Under the pieces are notes generated by a model. That model saw nothing but the letters and a program-made list of their open reading frames with translations. It had not been told where the DNA came from and searched no databases. A stretch of 64,000 bases of DNA from Latrodectus hesperus (taxonomy: Eukaryota > Arthropoda > Arachnida > Araneae > Theridiidae): contig CM075852.1 of assembly GCA_037975125.1 (NCBI GenBank), positions 20,450,025-20,514,024 of the forward strand, in the 5' to 3' direction. Below, piece by piece: positions 1 to 14,731 of the stretch. Position 1 is the stretch's first letter; each line of letters starts with the position of its first letter. A program made the position numbers and the translations under genes.

Positions 1-1202
1 CAAATTCAATCAATGAATTTTACTTTATTTATTATAGTTAAAATTTTCTGTATGTATTATAGATTTATTATAGATTTTCCAGAAAAATTACATTTTGTAA
101 ACTAATAAATATGTATTTCATCAAAGAACTTTCACATTTGAATTTTCTTAAAAATTGTGTTGTATATTCATAATAGAGTTTTAATTTTATTATAACTTAT
201 TATTAAAATATTTTAAGTACGTCATACATTTGAATTATTTTGATGTTATATTTCATTAATATTTACCTGATGATAAAATTTAAAACATGTTGAATCAAAG
301 AAATGACTTTTTCTCATATTTTTATTAGGTATTAATAAACTAATTAAAAACCAATGAAAAACATTACTTATTTAATAATGCTATGTTATTTTAAATAATA
401 TCATTTCGACATTTTCAGAAACAACTTGTTTTTAAATGAAGAATGAATTATCAAACGAAGGATTCTTGATCAGAATTTTTTGCTTTGATATTTAAAGCAT
501 TTTTATTAGCTTTATATTTCTAAGATTATATGATTAACTTATTCAGAGATTAATTTTTACATTAAATATCTTAATTTTTGAAAAACCTAATTTCTCTTTT
601 AATAAAAATAAATGAAGACATTTCTTTAAATTATTTAGCAAAATAATCTATTTTATATTTACACTTTTAAAATTATTTAATGAAAAGAAAGTTAGATCTT
701 TTAAAAATATTTTCTTAAAATTTCTTTTAGAAGATTGCAGTTACCATTTAAAATACAGTAAATATTGCATGTAAGCCATTTAAAATGTTATAATATATTC
801 AAAAGTCCATATTCTACTTAAAACATCCAAGTTACTGTAATTCTATATATAATCCTGAACATGAGAATAGATTTCTAAAACACGTTTCAAGATTATTCTT
901 TCGTAAATTCAACACTGGATGATAGCTGAATTACGCCACAATGGATCTCCACAGTAACCATAAAAATGCTTATTTTCAGTAGGACAACAAAAGTCTAATT
1001 TCATAAGAAAAATAAATCTTCATAATCTAGAAAATCTTGCTTTAACGAGTTTTCTTAGATTATAAGTCCTCTGAAATTGCAAGAATGAATGAAATATTTA
1101 CCACATGGTATTACCTTATAAATATTTACCATGAAATATTACTTCATGAATATATTGAGCTATTATTGACGAATATTATGTGTTATATTTAATTGACATT
1201 AT
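1..1202. other. AT-rich non-coding DNA
   Basis: No gene, RNA or repeat can be supported here. The stretch is dominated by A/T runs and short open frames are broken by frequent stops. A slightly GC-richer patch around 930-965 has no recognisable identity. Confidence 0.6.
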
Positions 1203-2270
1203 TTTTTTTTAATTGAGAAAATAAAAATATCTCCCTGTGCACCAAGGAATACCACACAGGGCCCGAAGGTACAACAAATGTACTATATAACAAATCCAAA
1301 TAAATCATGAGATGGAAAAAAATAATAAAAGAAGGCAGAGAGAAAAAAGAGATATAAAAATAAAAAAGGAGTTAGATAACAGCATGGATACATTTTTTTA
1401 TAAAAATACAAAATTCTCTTTCTTTTCTAGGTCCACCAAAATTGGGGGCCACCTATTATTAATGTCTTACCGAAGTTCGTTCCTTTCTTGTGAAACAGAT
1501 GGGCATTCAAGAAGAATGTGAAAAGGGTTGTCATTCCCGGAGTTGCACATGTCACTGTTCTTAATGTGGAAACGGTATAGGTAGCTGTTGAATTTTTAAT
1601 GTCCAGTGTTTGCGTAATTTTGAAATCAGTGTAGAACCAGTGGTTCTTAATTCTGCAGGGAACTGAAGATAAAAAAGATTTTGTCCACTTACAATTAGGA
1701 GAAGAAACGAAACCTGAGTTCCATTCTGTGATAATCTTCTTTTTGGTAGTGGTTTTGAAAAAAGACTTGAGTAAGCTGTTATCGAGTTTATTTGGAAGTG
1801 AAAGAGAAGATTTGGCCAGGAAATCTGCTCTTTCATTTCCATATACACCACTATGACCCTTGACATGGGAGAAACTGAAGAAAATATTTTTGATGTTGCA
1901 CATATAAATTTAAGTCTGGACTTCTACAATAAGTTTTTAAAATCTTGTTGCATATTGCAGAGCCTGTAGAGATGACATCGAGTCACTGCAAATTAAACAT
2001 TTTTTAAAAGGCTTGCTTATGGCATCTTTAACAGCAAGATTAATGCAGAGTAATTCCGCTTGGCAAATAGAACTATAATCATTAATGCGGTATACCTAAT
2101 GACTCATTTCAAAACCATTCTGAAAGCATACGTATGCAAGACCTACTTTTTCGTTAACCTTACTCCCATCTGTAAAGTAAATAAGATGATAGTCTTTTTT
2201 CCTAACGCTATCAAATGCAGCAAGAGACTTGACACTATGAATGATATTTTTAAGAAAACATATTATTTTT
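1203..2270 (-). pseudogene. 5'-truncated LINE relic: RNase H domain and C-terminal tail
   Basis: Read on the minus strand, this carries the RNase H domain of a non-LTR retrotransposon polyprotein. The conserved blocks appear in order: YFTDGSK (first catalytic Asp, codon at 2168-2170), a QAELLCI-like block (catalytic Glu), CSDSMSSLQAL (second Asp), and GHSGVYGNERADFLAK (final Asp, about 1810-1860). A C-terminal Cys/His block follows (about 1515-1555; CNSGNDNPFHILLECP), as in Jockey/I-like LINEs. In-frame stops lie between the second and third blocks and after the RNase H domain, and the C-terminal block is in another frame, so the copy is dead. The minus-strand 3' end runs into an A-rich tail (T run at about 1203-1212 on the plus strand). 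The reverse transcriptase and endonuclease are missing, consistent with ordinary 5' truncation. The upstream boundary is approximate and no target duplication was found. The exact LINE clade is uncertain. Confidence 0.8.
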
Positions 2271-3004
2271 CTTAAAGGTAAATATTCAATTCATTAAAGT
2301 AGACGCACGTGTGTCTAATAATTTATTATTATTCCTTTAAAAATACCCGTGATTTAAAATTTTTTGGAATAACAGTAAAAATGTATACAAATATATACGC
2401 ATGTTCCTTTTTATTGTGAGTAATACAATATTAAATAAATAATTGCATTAATACTGCAGTTAATAAAATTATTTTTTGTTTTCACAATAATAAAATGTAT
2501 TATAATAATAAATGATTTTAATTATTGTATTATTTTCATGAAAATTAATAACTAAATAATATCTTTTTCATAAAAATTTTAATAAAGTATTGGTCTAATT
2601 TAAATATACAAAATTAATATAAAATTTTTGACTGCGGGGGAAGACAAAATACATTATTTTATCACTCATTTAGCTACATTTTTATTTTTAAAATTGTATT
2701 TAATTATCGTAGAATTTTATAATATTATAATTTAGAGTATTAACAGAGAGAAATAATTTTTAAAAGTTCAAAATCTTTTACATATCTCTTTTACATCTTA
2801 CAGTGATTCATGAGAATTATAATTTTTATACAGAGACTAACTGTCTCAGTAAATGTATATATCTCTGCAAATATGTTTAATGATGGATTCTTTGTCATGC
2901 AGACATTCATTAAATCACTCAGTTTCTTAAATTATTTGAATAATTTAACTATAATATTAAGGAAAAATTAGATTTTAATTTTAAAATTAAAACTAAGTGG
3001 AAAC
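2271..3004. other. AT-rich non-coding DNA
   Basis: No gene-like or repeat-like signal beyond A/T runs. A short GGGGG tract near 2636 is the only notable base-composition break. Confidence 0.55.
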
Positions 3005-3232
3005 TTAGTTTACATTTTGCATCTCATCGGCATTGTGGGATTCCACCAGTAATCCTTGGACTTTCCTGATTAAGTGATCAGAGGCTATGCCTGATTTTCT
3101 TAGAAGTGAAAGTGTCCGTGCCCCATTTCTCCAGGCCATTAATGTTTGCCGGCATCTTTGTATCGGCTTAAATTTCGGAGTGCTCGCTCGTGTCATTTGT
3201 GTAAACAAGATCAAATTCTTTGCGCTAACCAT
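3005..3232 (-). CDS. Candidate orphan exon or small ORF, unknown product
   Basis: A 75-codon open frame with an ATG start, product not recognised. It stands out because it is much richer in G+C (roughly 43 percent) than the several kilobases around it, and it uses varied codons. The predicted peptide is basic and mixed in composition, with no signal peptide or membrane segment. On the minus strand, AG dinucleotides lie just upstream (including directly before the ATG) and a GTAAAC donor-like sequence overlaps the last sense codons. It could therefore be an internal exon whose partners are distant, rather than a complete gene. It could equally be an eroded piece of a mobile element. No homologue comes to mind, so function is not assigned. 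Confidence 0.3.
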   Translation of the reverse strand: MVSAKNLILFTQMTRASTPKFKPIQRCRQTLMAWRNGARTLSLLRKSGIASDHLIRKVQGLLVESHNADEMQNVN

Positions 3233-6200
3233 CTTAGTTCGTGCCTTGCACTTGTATTTTTAATGTGTACTGCTTAGAAGTATTGTAATAGCAATAAACT
3301 AATATCGTCATAAACAGTTTTCTGGGTATTTGTAATATATAAATAAAGAGAAAGCGAAAAAAAGTAAATACCATTTTATTTATTATTCTTAAAACATTTA
3401 ATTTGAAATAACTACTATCATTTATAATACCTAAAAGCAAGTATATATGACAAACCTGAAGTTTAAGCATTTCTATAAAAAATTAAACAATTTATGTTTT
3501 CATAAAACTGGTTATTATTAAAATTATAAAAATTTTTGACATTTTAATAGCTTTGTAGTAAATAGAAATATGATCTATTTTACTTTATACTTTCTAATAT
3601 GAATCACATAATATTTAAGCGCATGAAAGGCGCTTACAAATTCACATGCATAAATGCTTGATGAACCTAACGAAACAGATAATGAGTTAACGAATAAAGT
3701 ATCAAAGTCAGAAATATACTAGATGAGGTTTAAAAGATAGGTTGTGCTTACTTTCTGCAAATTATCAATTCAACTTCAATTTTATAATGAATTTTTTTCT
3801 TAGAATGTATAAATTCTAAATAAACTCTTAATAGTTTCTTATAAATAGTCCACAACCTGAGGAATGTTTAATAATTTATTTTAAGACTCATTTTTTATGA
3901 ATAATAAACCTTAGAAAAGTGTTGGTTAATTTGTTTACTTTTGAGTGATTGAAAATCAGTTTTACATGGCACATGTTCTGATATACATATAATTAGTTAA
4001 TAAATAAAGGTGTTGTGTAAATTAAGTGAAAAAAGGTTCCTTAAATTAGAGAATACCAAAACAATTTTGGAAGATATTATATTATTTTCGAGTAAAACTT
4101 TTCCTATTTATAACTAAAATATCCATTTCAATTTTAATATGATAAAAAATACATTTTAATGCAATCACTGTATTCTATAAACAGCATGCTAGATAATAAA
4201 CTTTACAAATGCATGGAATATTTAAAAGGTTGTATTTTCAATGAAATAACAGTTATGTTAGATAAATTCAATAGATTAAATTTTCTTCTTCTAACAGGCA
4301 GCCGTGCTTATGCAATGAAAAATGGCTGTAATAAACTAAATTAAGGAGACATGAATAGTTAATTTCCCTATTTGTTTTTCTGAAAAAAATTTAAGTAGAT
4401 TTAAGCAAGCATTCCACTAGAAGTATAAAAAGTGAAAGAAATTAATTTGAATACATAACTCTTTTGTACAGAAGCATATTCCAAATCATATATATTTTTA
4501 TATATTTTGATTCATTAAAATCAAATGGTTCATCAATTTGAAATGCATGATCATAAAATTTAGAAAATGTTGAGAGAAAATCATCGGTTTAATCTTTAAA
4601 AGCCAGTTTCGGTTTCTGTGTTAAGCACTCATTTCATTGTTTTCATATCTGATTTAAAATTTTGATACTGATGTTATAAAATATGTTTGTCGTATTCATT
4701 AATATACTAATAATTTATTCTTAATATTTTTATTAACTTTGAGAAAAATGTTTTAGAAGTTGAATCGAATCACATGATGCATAAAAATCTGTCTTAGAAA
4801 ACAAAATAAAATGAGTATGGAAGAAACAAAATCGAGGAATAACCTATTGTGCATATAACTTGGTTATAATGAATTAATTTCTATTGTAAAAAATAAAAAT
4901 AATACTTATTTATCAGTACCTTAATTTTACGACATAATTGATATTTAAATAAATTAATTTACAATGCTTTCATTTTAAATGGCATTTTATACCATAACTT
5001 AATTTTGAAGAATTAAACATATTCATGTAGATATGTAATTCTTTATCGCTTGACTAAATGATTGGAAACTTCCAAAATCATTTAATTTTATTATTTATGA
5101 GCACTTTATATCATTTACAATCATTAAAAATTATTTTTTTAATCATGTAGTAATTTTTTTAAAACATTCATTTTCTCATATTATTCAATAATGGTAAAAT
5201 ATTTTTTATAAATTTATAAAATATTTAATTTAAAATAACTCAATCACTTTTAACTTGTTTTTTAATTTTTTGCCTTAAAACTGTTCGATATTTTTTAAAA
5301 TATGTTTCAATTATAAAACACTTACTTTTCAATTATTTAATCATTTTTAAATACATTTTATGGATTTCATTGAGTTAAATATTCCTCTAAACACAATATT
5401 TATGTCAAAAAAGTTTGTTAATTTGCTTTTAATTTTTCATTGTTTATTTAGCAATTAAATTTTTTTAAGTTTTAGTTTATTGAATTTAAAACAATGCATT
5501 GCTTATATTAATATGTTAATCTACTTTTATATTAAGATGACTAATTATGGAAATTTGTACATCAATTGTTAATTTTTTTTGAAAAAAATTATGCGTTTAG
5601 TATAAAATTCAAAGTTTTTCAGTTTTAAAGAATTTACTTCTATTGTTCTGATTATTAATAAATACTAGAAATATAGTTTCTCTCTTAAGATTTTAAATTA
5701 GCTTTTTCTTAAATTGAAAAATATATCCATTGATATTATTTTAAAAAACTTTGAAAAGTATTATAATTCAAATACTGAATATAAAATATTGTACTTCTGT
5801 TAATAAATAACACAAAATTCGTAATTTTTTGAAGATTGATGAGCTTGGGGATCTGTTTTATCTGTGCTACAGATTAGTAACAACAACAAAACAGGGTAAA
5901 TGCAAAATGTTCAGTGATAATTTAGTTTAAAACATAATTATCTAAAGCTTTCTCAAAAGACTATAGGAATCATTATGAATATTATAATATCTTTGCGATT
6001 TTTAAATTTATTTTCAAATTATAATAAGTATGCTTACATATCATAATTCAATTTACTGTCTCATTTATTGCATTGATTAACTGTTTAACCATTTCTACAT
6101 GTGGAACACATTTACATAATTAAAAAAAACATAAAAATGTCCTGAAAAAGACATAATTAGGACGTTTTCTCTTTTAAACTTCGATAAACTTAAAAATAAT

Positions 6201-9200
6201 TACAAGTTCATAACAGCACACGTTTTGGACAATGATTAATTTACAAGTGGTTCAACGGAGAAATAAATGTATATTTAAGCACTTCTGCTGGAAAGAAAAG
6301 AATAAAACTTTTATTTCCTTTATATAATTAAACTGTTTTGAAAAAGTTGTACCTGTATCTTGAAAGATCATAATTTTTTAGTTATTCCAAACATGCAATT
6401 ACGAACGTTTAACCTCTGCTAAATATATCAAGAATGCAAACATTTCTGATTTATAATTCTTATTATTCAATGTTCTTCATTTTCATAAGATTTATCATAT
6501 TTCAAATATATATTTTTTTACACGTTTAGAAAAACTATATGGGACTATCATAAATATATTAATTTCTATTTCAAAATGCAATGTTGATTATTTCTTAATG
6601 AAAAATGTTATTTCATAAATCCCTGAATTTAACAACTTTTCATTTCTAAAATAACAAATTGCATAGTGAAATATAAACATTTTTAAACATGAGATGAAAA
6701 TTGATAGAAAAGAATTTTTAGAAATATCATCAGATTCATGAAATTAACCATGCTAAGTTTTACTGTTAATTAAAATACCAAGTTGCTGGAAGCTTATTTT
6801 AAAAAATCACAAACATTTAAGAAATTTAACAATATTTAAAATATCTTGAAGAAAACTGGAAGTAAACTACACATTTCTCCTTTAACACTTGAGTTTTTCT
6901 TTTTGGACTCTTTTCATTGTTATCAGATTTGTGTTTAAATAACTATTGAAAGAAAATGTAAGTATAGACAATAGAACTCCTAATCTTAAATATTACAGTG
7001 TGGGAAATGTAATTACTTCCTTCTGCTCTAATAACTACAAATAATAACAATAATAACAATTTTCTAATTAGTAATGTGTTTTTGTTTGAATTCTTTTTTG
7101 TTGTCTATTATGCTAATAAAAATTGATCAGTTTATACTGTTTGAGTACTAAGAGCTGCAACAAAATCACTTTTTGACTCATTTTGATGGGGAAAGGTTTT
7201 TTCCCCGGCGAAATGCCTCCTAATTTTACTTTTTTCCGTATGTGAAGAAATTTTTCTAAAGAACGATTAAGTGAGATTAGCACTTCTACATTGGAGTGAT
7301 TATTCTGGCAAATAGAAGAAGTTTTAAAGTGGTGATGAGATAAAGACAAATGTAGAAAGATGATTAAATTGCAGAAGTTCATATTTTTGAAAAGATTTTA
7401 GTGCTAAAATCATTGCTTGAGAGATCTATAAACTTAAATGATGAATATGAAATAAATATTAACATATTATTTTATGCCATAAAAATCGAGAATTTCAAGT
7501 GATTTTCATTCTTTTAATTTTAATTCCTTCATTTCATTTCGTTGAATTTAATTATTAATTCAAAAATGGAATATTATTCTAAATATATATTTAGCTTACA
7601 GAAAAAAATACTTTGCTATAATTAATTCTTACAATATTTCTTTTTAAATTCCTTTGATTTTATATATTTATGATACGGTCATTTATAATTTTAATTACAA
7701 TATATTTTACAAATAGTACTCAAAATAAATGTAAAATAATTATTGCTTACATTACATTATATCATATACTATCGTGCTTCTGATTTGATATTCATTTAGC
7801 TATTTGTCCTTACTTTTATATTAATGATTTTAATTTTAATGTTAAGAAAATTCATTTAAATTAATAATATATTAATTAGAAATTGATAACTGTATGCTAT
7901 AAATATTTCTTAACAGGCGTACAGATTTTTAATGAATATTATATACATTGTTAAGTTATAATGGAAAATATTCAAATAATTATTCAAATATCAAATATAA
8001 TTTGCATTGCAATTATATGCTACGCGTATGTGTGTTAGAAAATCTACAATCACTACTACTTTTAAATTCAGAGCAATTTAAGTGCAAATGTATTTGTTGG
8101 AAATAGAAACACCAGATATGTTAATACCTTCATTGAAAATAAAAAAAGGCCTTTTGAATTTAAATGTCATCACACTTTTAAAATGATCTAGTTTTTGAGA
8201 CAGATGTATAATCGAACTCTTTCAGTTGATAATTAAAAAAATAAGTTCCCTGAATTTCTGAAAATAGTTTTTTCTTACAACGAGTGCCATCAATGCATAA
8301 TATATGTTTCACAAATTGAAAACTAACTATTTTTTAAGCCGTATAAAAGTGAGTTTAAAATCCTTTCTTACAGATTTTTATACAATTATTACATTCTAAA
8401 ATTATTAAGACTATTTCAAGGATTTTGGAAAAATGGATAAAAAATTTCCTACTTCACAGTTTTAACTTATAAAACTCATCATTATTTTATGATAGAAAAA
8501 TATAAAGTTTTTATTGTAAAGGAAGTGGAGATTATATCACATTTTGAATGGACGAGCACAATTGCATTTTCTCAAGAATAAAGAATCTGCCTTGCTTTTA
8601 TGGTACAGAAGGGTTTAATTTCAAACTTAAAAAAATATTTTTCGGAGTTATTATTTCTAATTTACTACTCTATTATCATATATTTGGAAATTATGAAGAT
8701 TAGAATATGGTATGATTAGATATTATTTTAACAAACCATGTAAGAAAAATTTTATGCTTTTTGAAATCATAATAATTCTGAAATTAAGATTTGATTATGA
8801 AATTAAGGCAAAAAAAAATCGAAATGCTTTCGATATGTTTTATATTTCAAAAGTATATTTTTAGAAATAGTTGTATTTTATAGGCTCTTCGCAAAAGGAA
8901 ATATGGAGCAGAAACTATTATTTTAAAAATGTTGTTATTGCTTAATAGTTCATTACCCTAATGTTTATGGGATTTTTTAAGAAAACGTTATTTCTGATAC
9001 ATAAATTCTTAAAATTTTATATTATTTTTTTATTAAGTTTACTTTTAAATTTAATATTAAAATAACTTTTTATATATAAGTATGTTTAATGAAAAAATAA
9101 TCTTGTTTTATATGATTACTTTATATTTCATACCATTATAAAATAAAATGGTGCACAAACTTCTGCTCAAGCAACGCTTTTGAAATTATATGACTCTATT

Positions 9201-10067
9201 AGCAATGTGTATTGATTAATTGTTCATTACCGGTTTTAAATAAATATATTGTATGGCAATGTATGCCACTGCTCTTCTTCTATCAAAATAAGGTTTCGCA
9301 TATTATCATGAGATATTGTTAAAGTTAGCACTTCAGTATAAAATATGAACTTTCCAATTAAAAAGTTTCTAAATTAATATGAATGGGATAGTTATTTATA
9401 GTTTATAATTTGTATTTAAATTATAAATGGTGAGTGATTTCAGTAGTATTTTAAGTTTTTCTTGCTTTAACGAAACAATAGATATTTATTGCATTTAAAT
9501 GTAAAATAAATTAAAAATTCTCATAATAGCGAATACTTTTAAAACAATAGTAAATATTTTAGTGGCAATGAAAGAAATTCTGTGATTCATTTGATAATAT
9601 ATTTTATTTTATTACAACCATATTCCATTATTAATGAATATAATATCTCATATGGAATTTAATATGACACAGAATAAAATTTTATAAAACACATACGCAT
9701 TTAATATTCTTTCATTATAGTGGAAATATACTTGAAATAGCTAAGCAACTCATCTGATAAATCATAATCAATAGTAAATAAATTTTAATGAAATATTTTA
9801 ACTAACTTATTTCTACTTATTTATCATTTTTAAATATCTATTATGTTTTTATTTTATAAATTCTCATAGTAGCTTTAACAGCTAAAATTTAATAATTATA
9901 GACAATATATTGATATAATTTTTTTCCAAGTAAAAATTGCATTGATCTAAAATAATTGGTTATTACTTGATATCCTTTCTATTATTTAAAAGGAGAACTA
10001 AGTTTGAATTGTGATATATAGTTTGAAATTAAGAAATTCGATTAAAAATTTGGGAAAAAGACAGAAT

Positions 10068-10118
10068 AATTTTCCTCATTAAGAATAAATTTCCATTATC
10101 TACTTAATGAGGAAAATT
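10068..10118. repeat. Perfect 16-bp inverted repeat (hairpin)
   Basis: The arms 10068-10083 and 10103-10118 (AATTTTCCTCATTAAG and its reverse complement) are perfectly complementary, separated by a 19-nt loop. The arms contain a CCTC/GAGG core, so this is not just an A/T palindrome. No flanking TIR or target duplication was seen. Confidence 0.7.
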
Positions 10119-11973
10119 TAAACATTTTGTTTAATCTTCTAAGCCAAATATGTGCTTATAGAAATAATCGAGAAATTGAAGCTTTTTTTTCTTTTGATTT
10201 ATAAAAATAACTTTTTCTTGAAATTTTGTGACAATTATTACATTTTTAGTTGCTAAGCATAACTATATGAAATAATAATGTTTTTATTTTAATTAATTAA
10301 GTTAAATTTAAACAAATGTGTCCTTTGATTCACTGCATTAGATAATAAAGACAATATAAATGTAAACTGTTATAAAAATATCAGACTACTGAAAACTTGA
10401 GTTTGTTTCTAACTTATCTTTTTTATATTGAAATGCTTTTATATGAATTATTTTAACATTCCATGCAAAAAATTTTAATAAATTATTATTATTCAGTTGC
10501 AACGAGCTGAGAAATTATTCTTACAATTTTACTGTTCCCAATAATCAAAGAAAAAATAGTTTAATATCAGCAAAACATTATATTCTGAGCATTTACTAAC
10601 GTGGAATGCATGTCTAATTGAATAAGATAGCTATTTATTTTGAAGTGTGATATTTTAATAAATTGATATGTAAATATTTAAAAAGCTAAAAATATAGTTA
10701 TGAGAAACAAATTAAAATATCATAAAGGATCTTTAATTATTTTTTTATGAAAATAATTACTTCAAAAGTAATTAGTTTTTGAAAAACCTAGAAAAAACAT
10801 AAAGTTTGCACAAAGTGAAACATATAAATACTTACCGATGGTTTTAATAATTTATGTTTTTGCAAAATACTAATTAAATACTTCATTTTACTAGAAAATA
10901 CGTACAAATATTTCGTTTTTTTTAAAGTGATTTTCGTTCAAACTAAGAGAATATCGTAATAACCCAAAAAATAACATGTTTCGAGATTAATTTTGAATTA
11001 AAGTGAAAGATCAATAGAGAAGTTTCAAAATGAAGAAAATGTAATGCAAAAGGAAAAGATAAAAATAAGAATTCCTTAGGGAGTTTAAGTCCATCAAGTG
11101 TAACGGAGACAATTTCATGCAAAATATTTGTACGTTAAATACGTTGTAGAGACTATTCTCCTTTGTAAGATAAAAGAACTCATTCTACATTTAAACAATG
11201 AAATTATCCACATAAAATTGTTTTCATAATAATCTGAATCACCTTTGAGAAGTATACATTATTTTCTTAGACAATAACATTGCATTCCCTTAAAAGAGTG
11301 TTAAATGTATATTTATTTTTCTTATATTTATTTATGAGAATATTTTAAAATCAAATACTGCTTTAAGCTATGGAGAAAAGTAGAGAAAACAGAAGTATAT
11401 CATATGTAATATAGTTACAATATTTTGAAAATTAAATTGAATTACAGTGGAACCAAAAGCATAAAGGAAGGAAACGTTACATAGAAAAAAATATTCTTAA
11501 GTAATACCAGTGTTGTAAGAAAATATATAATTTAAATATCTCAAATTTATCATTCACATACATGCAAAAAAAAGCACAAAATTAGAAGGTAATGTTATAT
11601 TTAAAAGTTCCTTGCCCTCATATTTTTAGATTGCTATTTTATATGTTTTAATAATTTCAAAATAGAAAAAATGATAAAGTTAAAATCTTCATTCATTTTA
11701 TTTCTTAAAGCTTTCAAGATATAATAAAAAGAAGCAATTCCTAAATGTTTATGTTAAAATGTAAATATTGTTAAAGAAGTTTGAATTTTTATTTTATTCA
11801 AAACTAAGTTATAATGTTTTCGATTTTAACGTTTACTTATAACGCACATTTTTGTGAAGTGATAATGTTTTAATTTTGAATACATGAAGATATTACTTGA
11901 AGTTTCTCTATAAAACTGTCTGCGACCATAAAAATATTTACTATATTCATAGTAAAAAAGTTACTGATAAACG

Positions 11974-12001
11974 TTTCATAAAATTTTCAAATTTTATGAA
12001 A
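11974..12001. repeat. 13-bp arm AT-rich palindrome
   Basis: Arms 11974-11986 and 11989-12001 are perfectly complementary around a 2-nt centre. At this A/T content such palindromes can arise by chance. Confidence 0.55.
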
Positions 12002-12652
12002 TATTTATTAACATAAAAGAATTATATTTAACATAAGATACATATTTACTTTTTATAGGAAACATTATCTCTTATTTTTAAGACAATTATTATTTTCTCT
12101 ATAAAACTATTTGATTGTTAACTTATTTTCTATGAAATTGAAATTAATTGAATACTGCTTTTGTATAATTTACCTTAATTGATTTTTTTAATAAATTGGA
12201 AATTTTATGTAAATTTTAATAAATAATTTAAGTAATTAAATTCGTCTACTTTTTGTATAGTTCCAATAAACATATTATTTTGCAGTGTTTGTTTTTGTTT
12301 GGAAAAGTTATATAAACCTCGTTTTTCATTAAATTTAATAAAGTCAAGGTGACATGGTTAGTTGGGACATCATTTTCGTTACTGGAAGCTCAAATTTCAG
12401 CCCAAATGATATTCCGTCGTGTTTACTAATAATGAAGGGGCACGTAAACTATGCAATGTCAAATGATACTTAGCAAATGATGTTTAGAAGTATTCTGCAG
12501 GTTCCCTGTTCCTAGATTTTGAGGAAAAACTTTTGGAGTGACAATGTTATGGCCACTTGTTGCCCCACGAAACTGAAAACTGACAACAATTTCACCCCTA
12601 GCAGAGAAGAAAGGTGAATTTCTTAAAGCTGAGCATTTAAAACAATAAATTT

Positions 12653-12980
12653 ATTTGATTATACGCCGACCAACTTGTCTAGTAGTCAACGTGCCTGACT
12701 ACGGTATAAGGAAGTCCTGGGTTCCAATCCCGGTTCGGGCATGGATGTACTTTCTCTCTCTATCTAACCTGTCTTTGTCCATTCCTTGTATGAATGAGGT
12801 GTGAATGATTGCCTACCCTATAAACGGGTACCTATGGCATGTGTATAGAGCAAAGTCTTACTTTCACCTACATGGTTCTTTGATTAAAACGAAAGACGCT
12901 CCCAATCGACTTAATTCGCATAGCATAGCGAGCTTGGCTTGTCCAAGTGTCATTAGTAAACAAAAACAATTTGATTATAC
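12653..12980 (+). mobile_element. tRNA-derived SINE, family 1 type A tail
   Basis: The element body is 12665-12968, bounded by a perfect 12-bp target duplication, ATTTGATTATAC (12653-12664 and 12969-12980). The head is tRNA-like: an A-box-like segment GTCTAGTAGTCAACG (about 12678-12692) and a B box GGTTCCAATCC (12720-12730), a near match to the RNA polymerase III consensus. A pyrimidine-rich stretch, a unique middle section and a type A tail follow (ending near CTTGTCCAAGTGTCATTAG), then a short A/C-rich end. Head and middle are shared with the copies at 15196, 17202, 22275 and 52229; the type A tail is shared with 15196 and 22275 only. It encodes no protein and would rely on a LINE reverse transcriptase. 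Confidence 0.9.

Positions 12981-13781
<801 letters not shown>

Positions 13782-13856
<75 letters not shown>
13782..13856. repeat. (TA)n microsatellite
   Basis: Uninterrupted TA dinucleotide array of about 75 bp. Confidence 0.95.
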
Positions 13857-13859
<3 letters not shown>

Positions 13860-14725
13860 TGATTTATTTTATAAAAACGTAATGCATCTGCATCTTTTGT
13901 CGTCATATGAAAGAAAAATATCATCAAAAATCAGAAATAGTAAAATCAGGAGGCTAAAAAATAAACATCAAAAAGTGTTTGATATCAAATAATATTTTTT
14001 GCATTTATTAATATATCCCAAAGAATGTCACAAAATATGTCTTTAGAGAATGAAGTGTTGTTTTCAGTTTAAAATGTTTTAACAGATTGATTAATTTCAT
14101 CAGTTTTTTAGAAATATAGGATTTATTAAACCAAGATCATATGTATCTTAAATGGTTTCTTACAAAGCTGTGCATTGAAAATCAAACATCGTAGTTAAAT
14201 GTATATTAAATTTTTGGTATTAAGTAAAAAATTGTTGTCTTATAATAAATAAATAATAATATTAGTTTCTCTTGTATTACTTTTCGTCTTTTTAATTATT
14301 TTATATGGTTTATTAATAAATAAATTCATTATAATATTTTTATTCCTTAAAATATAACATACAATAAAATTAAAAACCATGAGTTGTAATAAAATAAAGG
14401 AATTTATGATAATTCATATAAATTAGTATGGTTTTTTCGGATAAATGGTTTGTTTCCATATATTAATTTATATCAATATATTTTTCCCGTTCTTTCCATA
14501 TTTTTATAAGTTTCAATTAAAAATATATTTAAAGAGAAAATACGGATATTAAACCTATTATTGTGGGTGGAGTCAGTATTGGAACAGGCTTTATAAACCA
14601 GCCATATAAAACATACTTATCGTTCACTAGCACACCTCGCCAAATTTCTTGATGTTTTTGAGCAGCAATTAATAAATTCAAATTGTAACAGTATCGATGA
14701 GTCATCACCAAATTTCTTATGATGA
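13857..14725. other. AT-rich DNA with a GC-richer end
   Basis: No gene supported. The stretch at about 14545-14710 has higher complexity and short open frames on both strands, and it abuts the Tc1-like fragment that follows. It may be an eroded part of an element but shows no motif I recognise. Confidence 0.45.
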
Positions 14726-14731
14726 AATGAG

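Larger units (their letters stand above)
3235..12652. other. Long AT-rich region without recognisable genes
   Basis: About 9.4 kb of A/T-rich DNA without a supportable coding region, RNA gene or mobile element. Open frames here are at most about 90 codons, low in complexity and rich in Lys, Asn, Ile and Phe, as expected by chance at this composition. Two clear hairpins are listed separately (10068-10118 and 11974-12001). A GC-richer stretch at about 12345-12635, just before the first SINE, may be an old repeat but matches nothing I recognise. Confidence 0.55.

Noticed and set aside
7113..7382. 89-codon minus-strand frame
   Set aside because: Its composition is typical of chance frames and it has no recognised motif.
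12677..12740. A functional tRNA gene in the SINE heads
   Set aside because: The acceptor stem and anticodon arm do not form a full cloverleaf by eye, and the segments lie inside repeated elements with target duplications.
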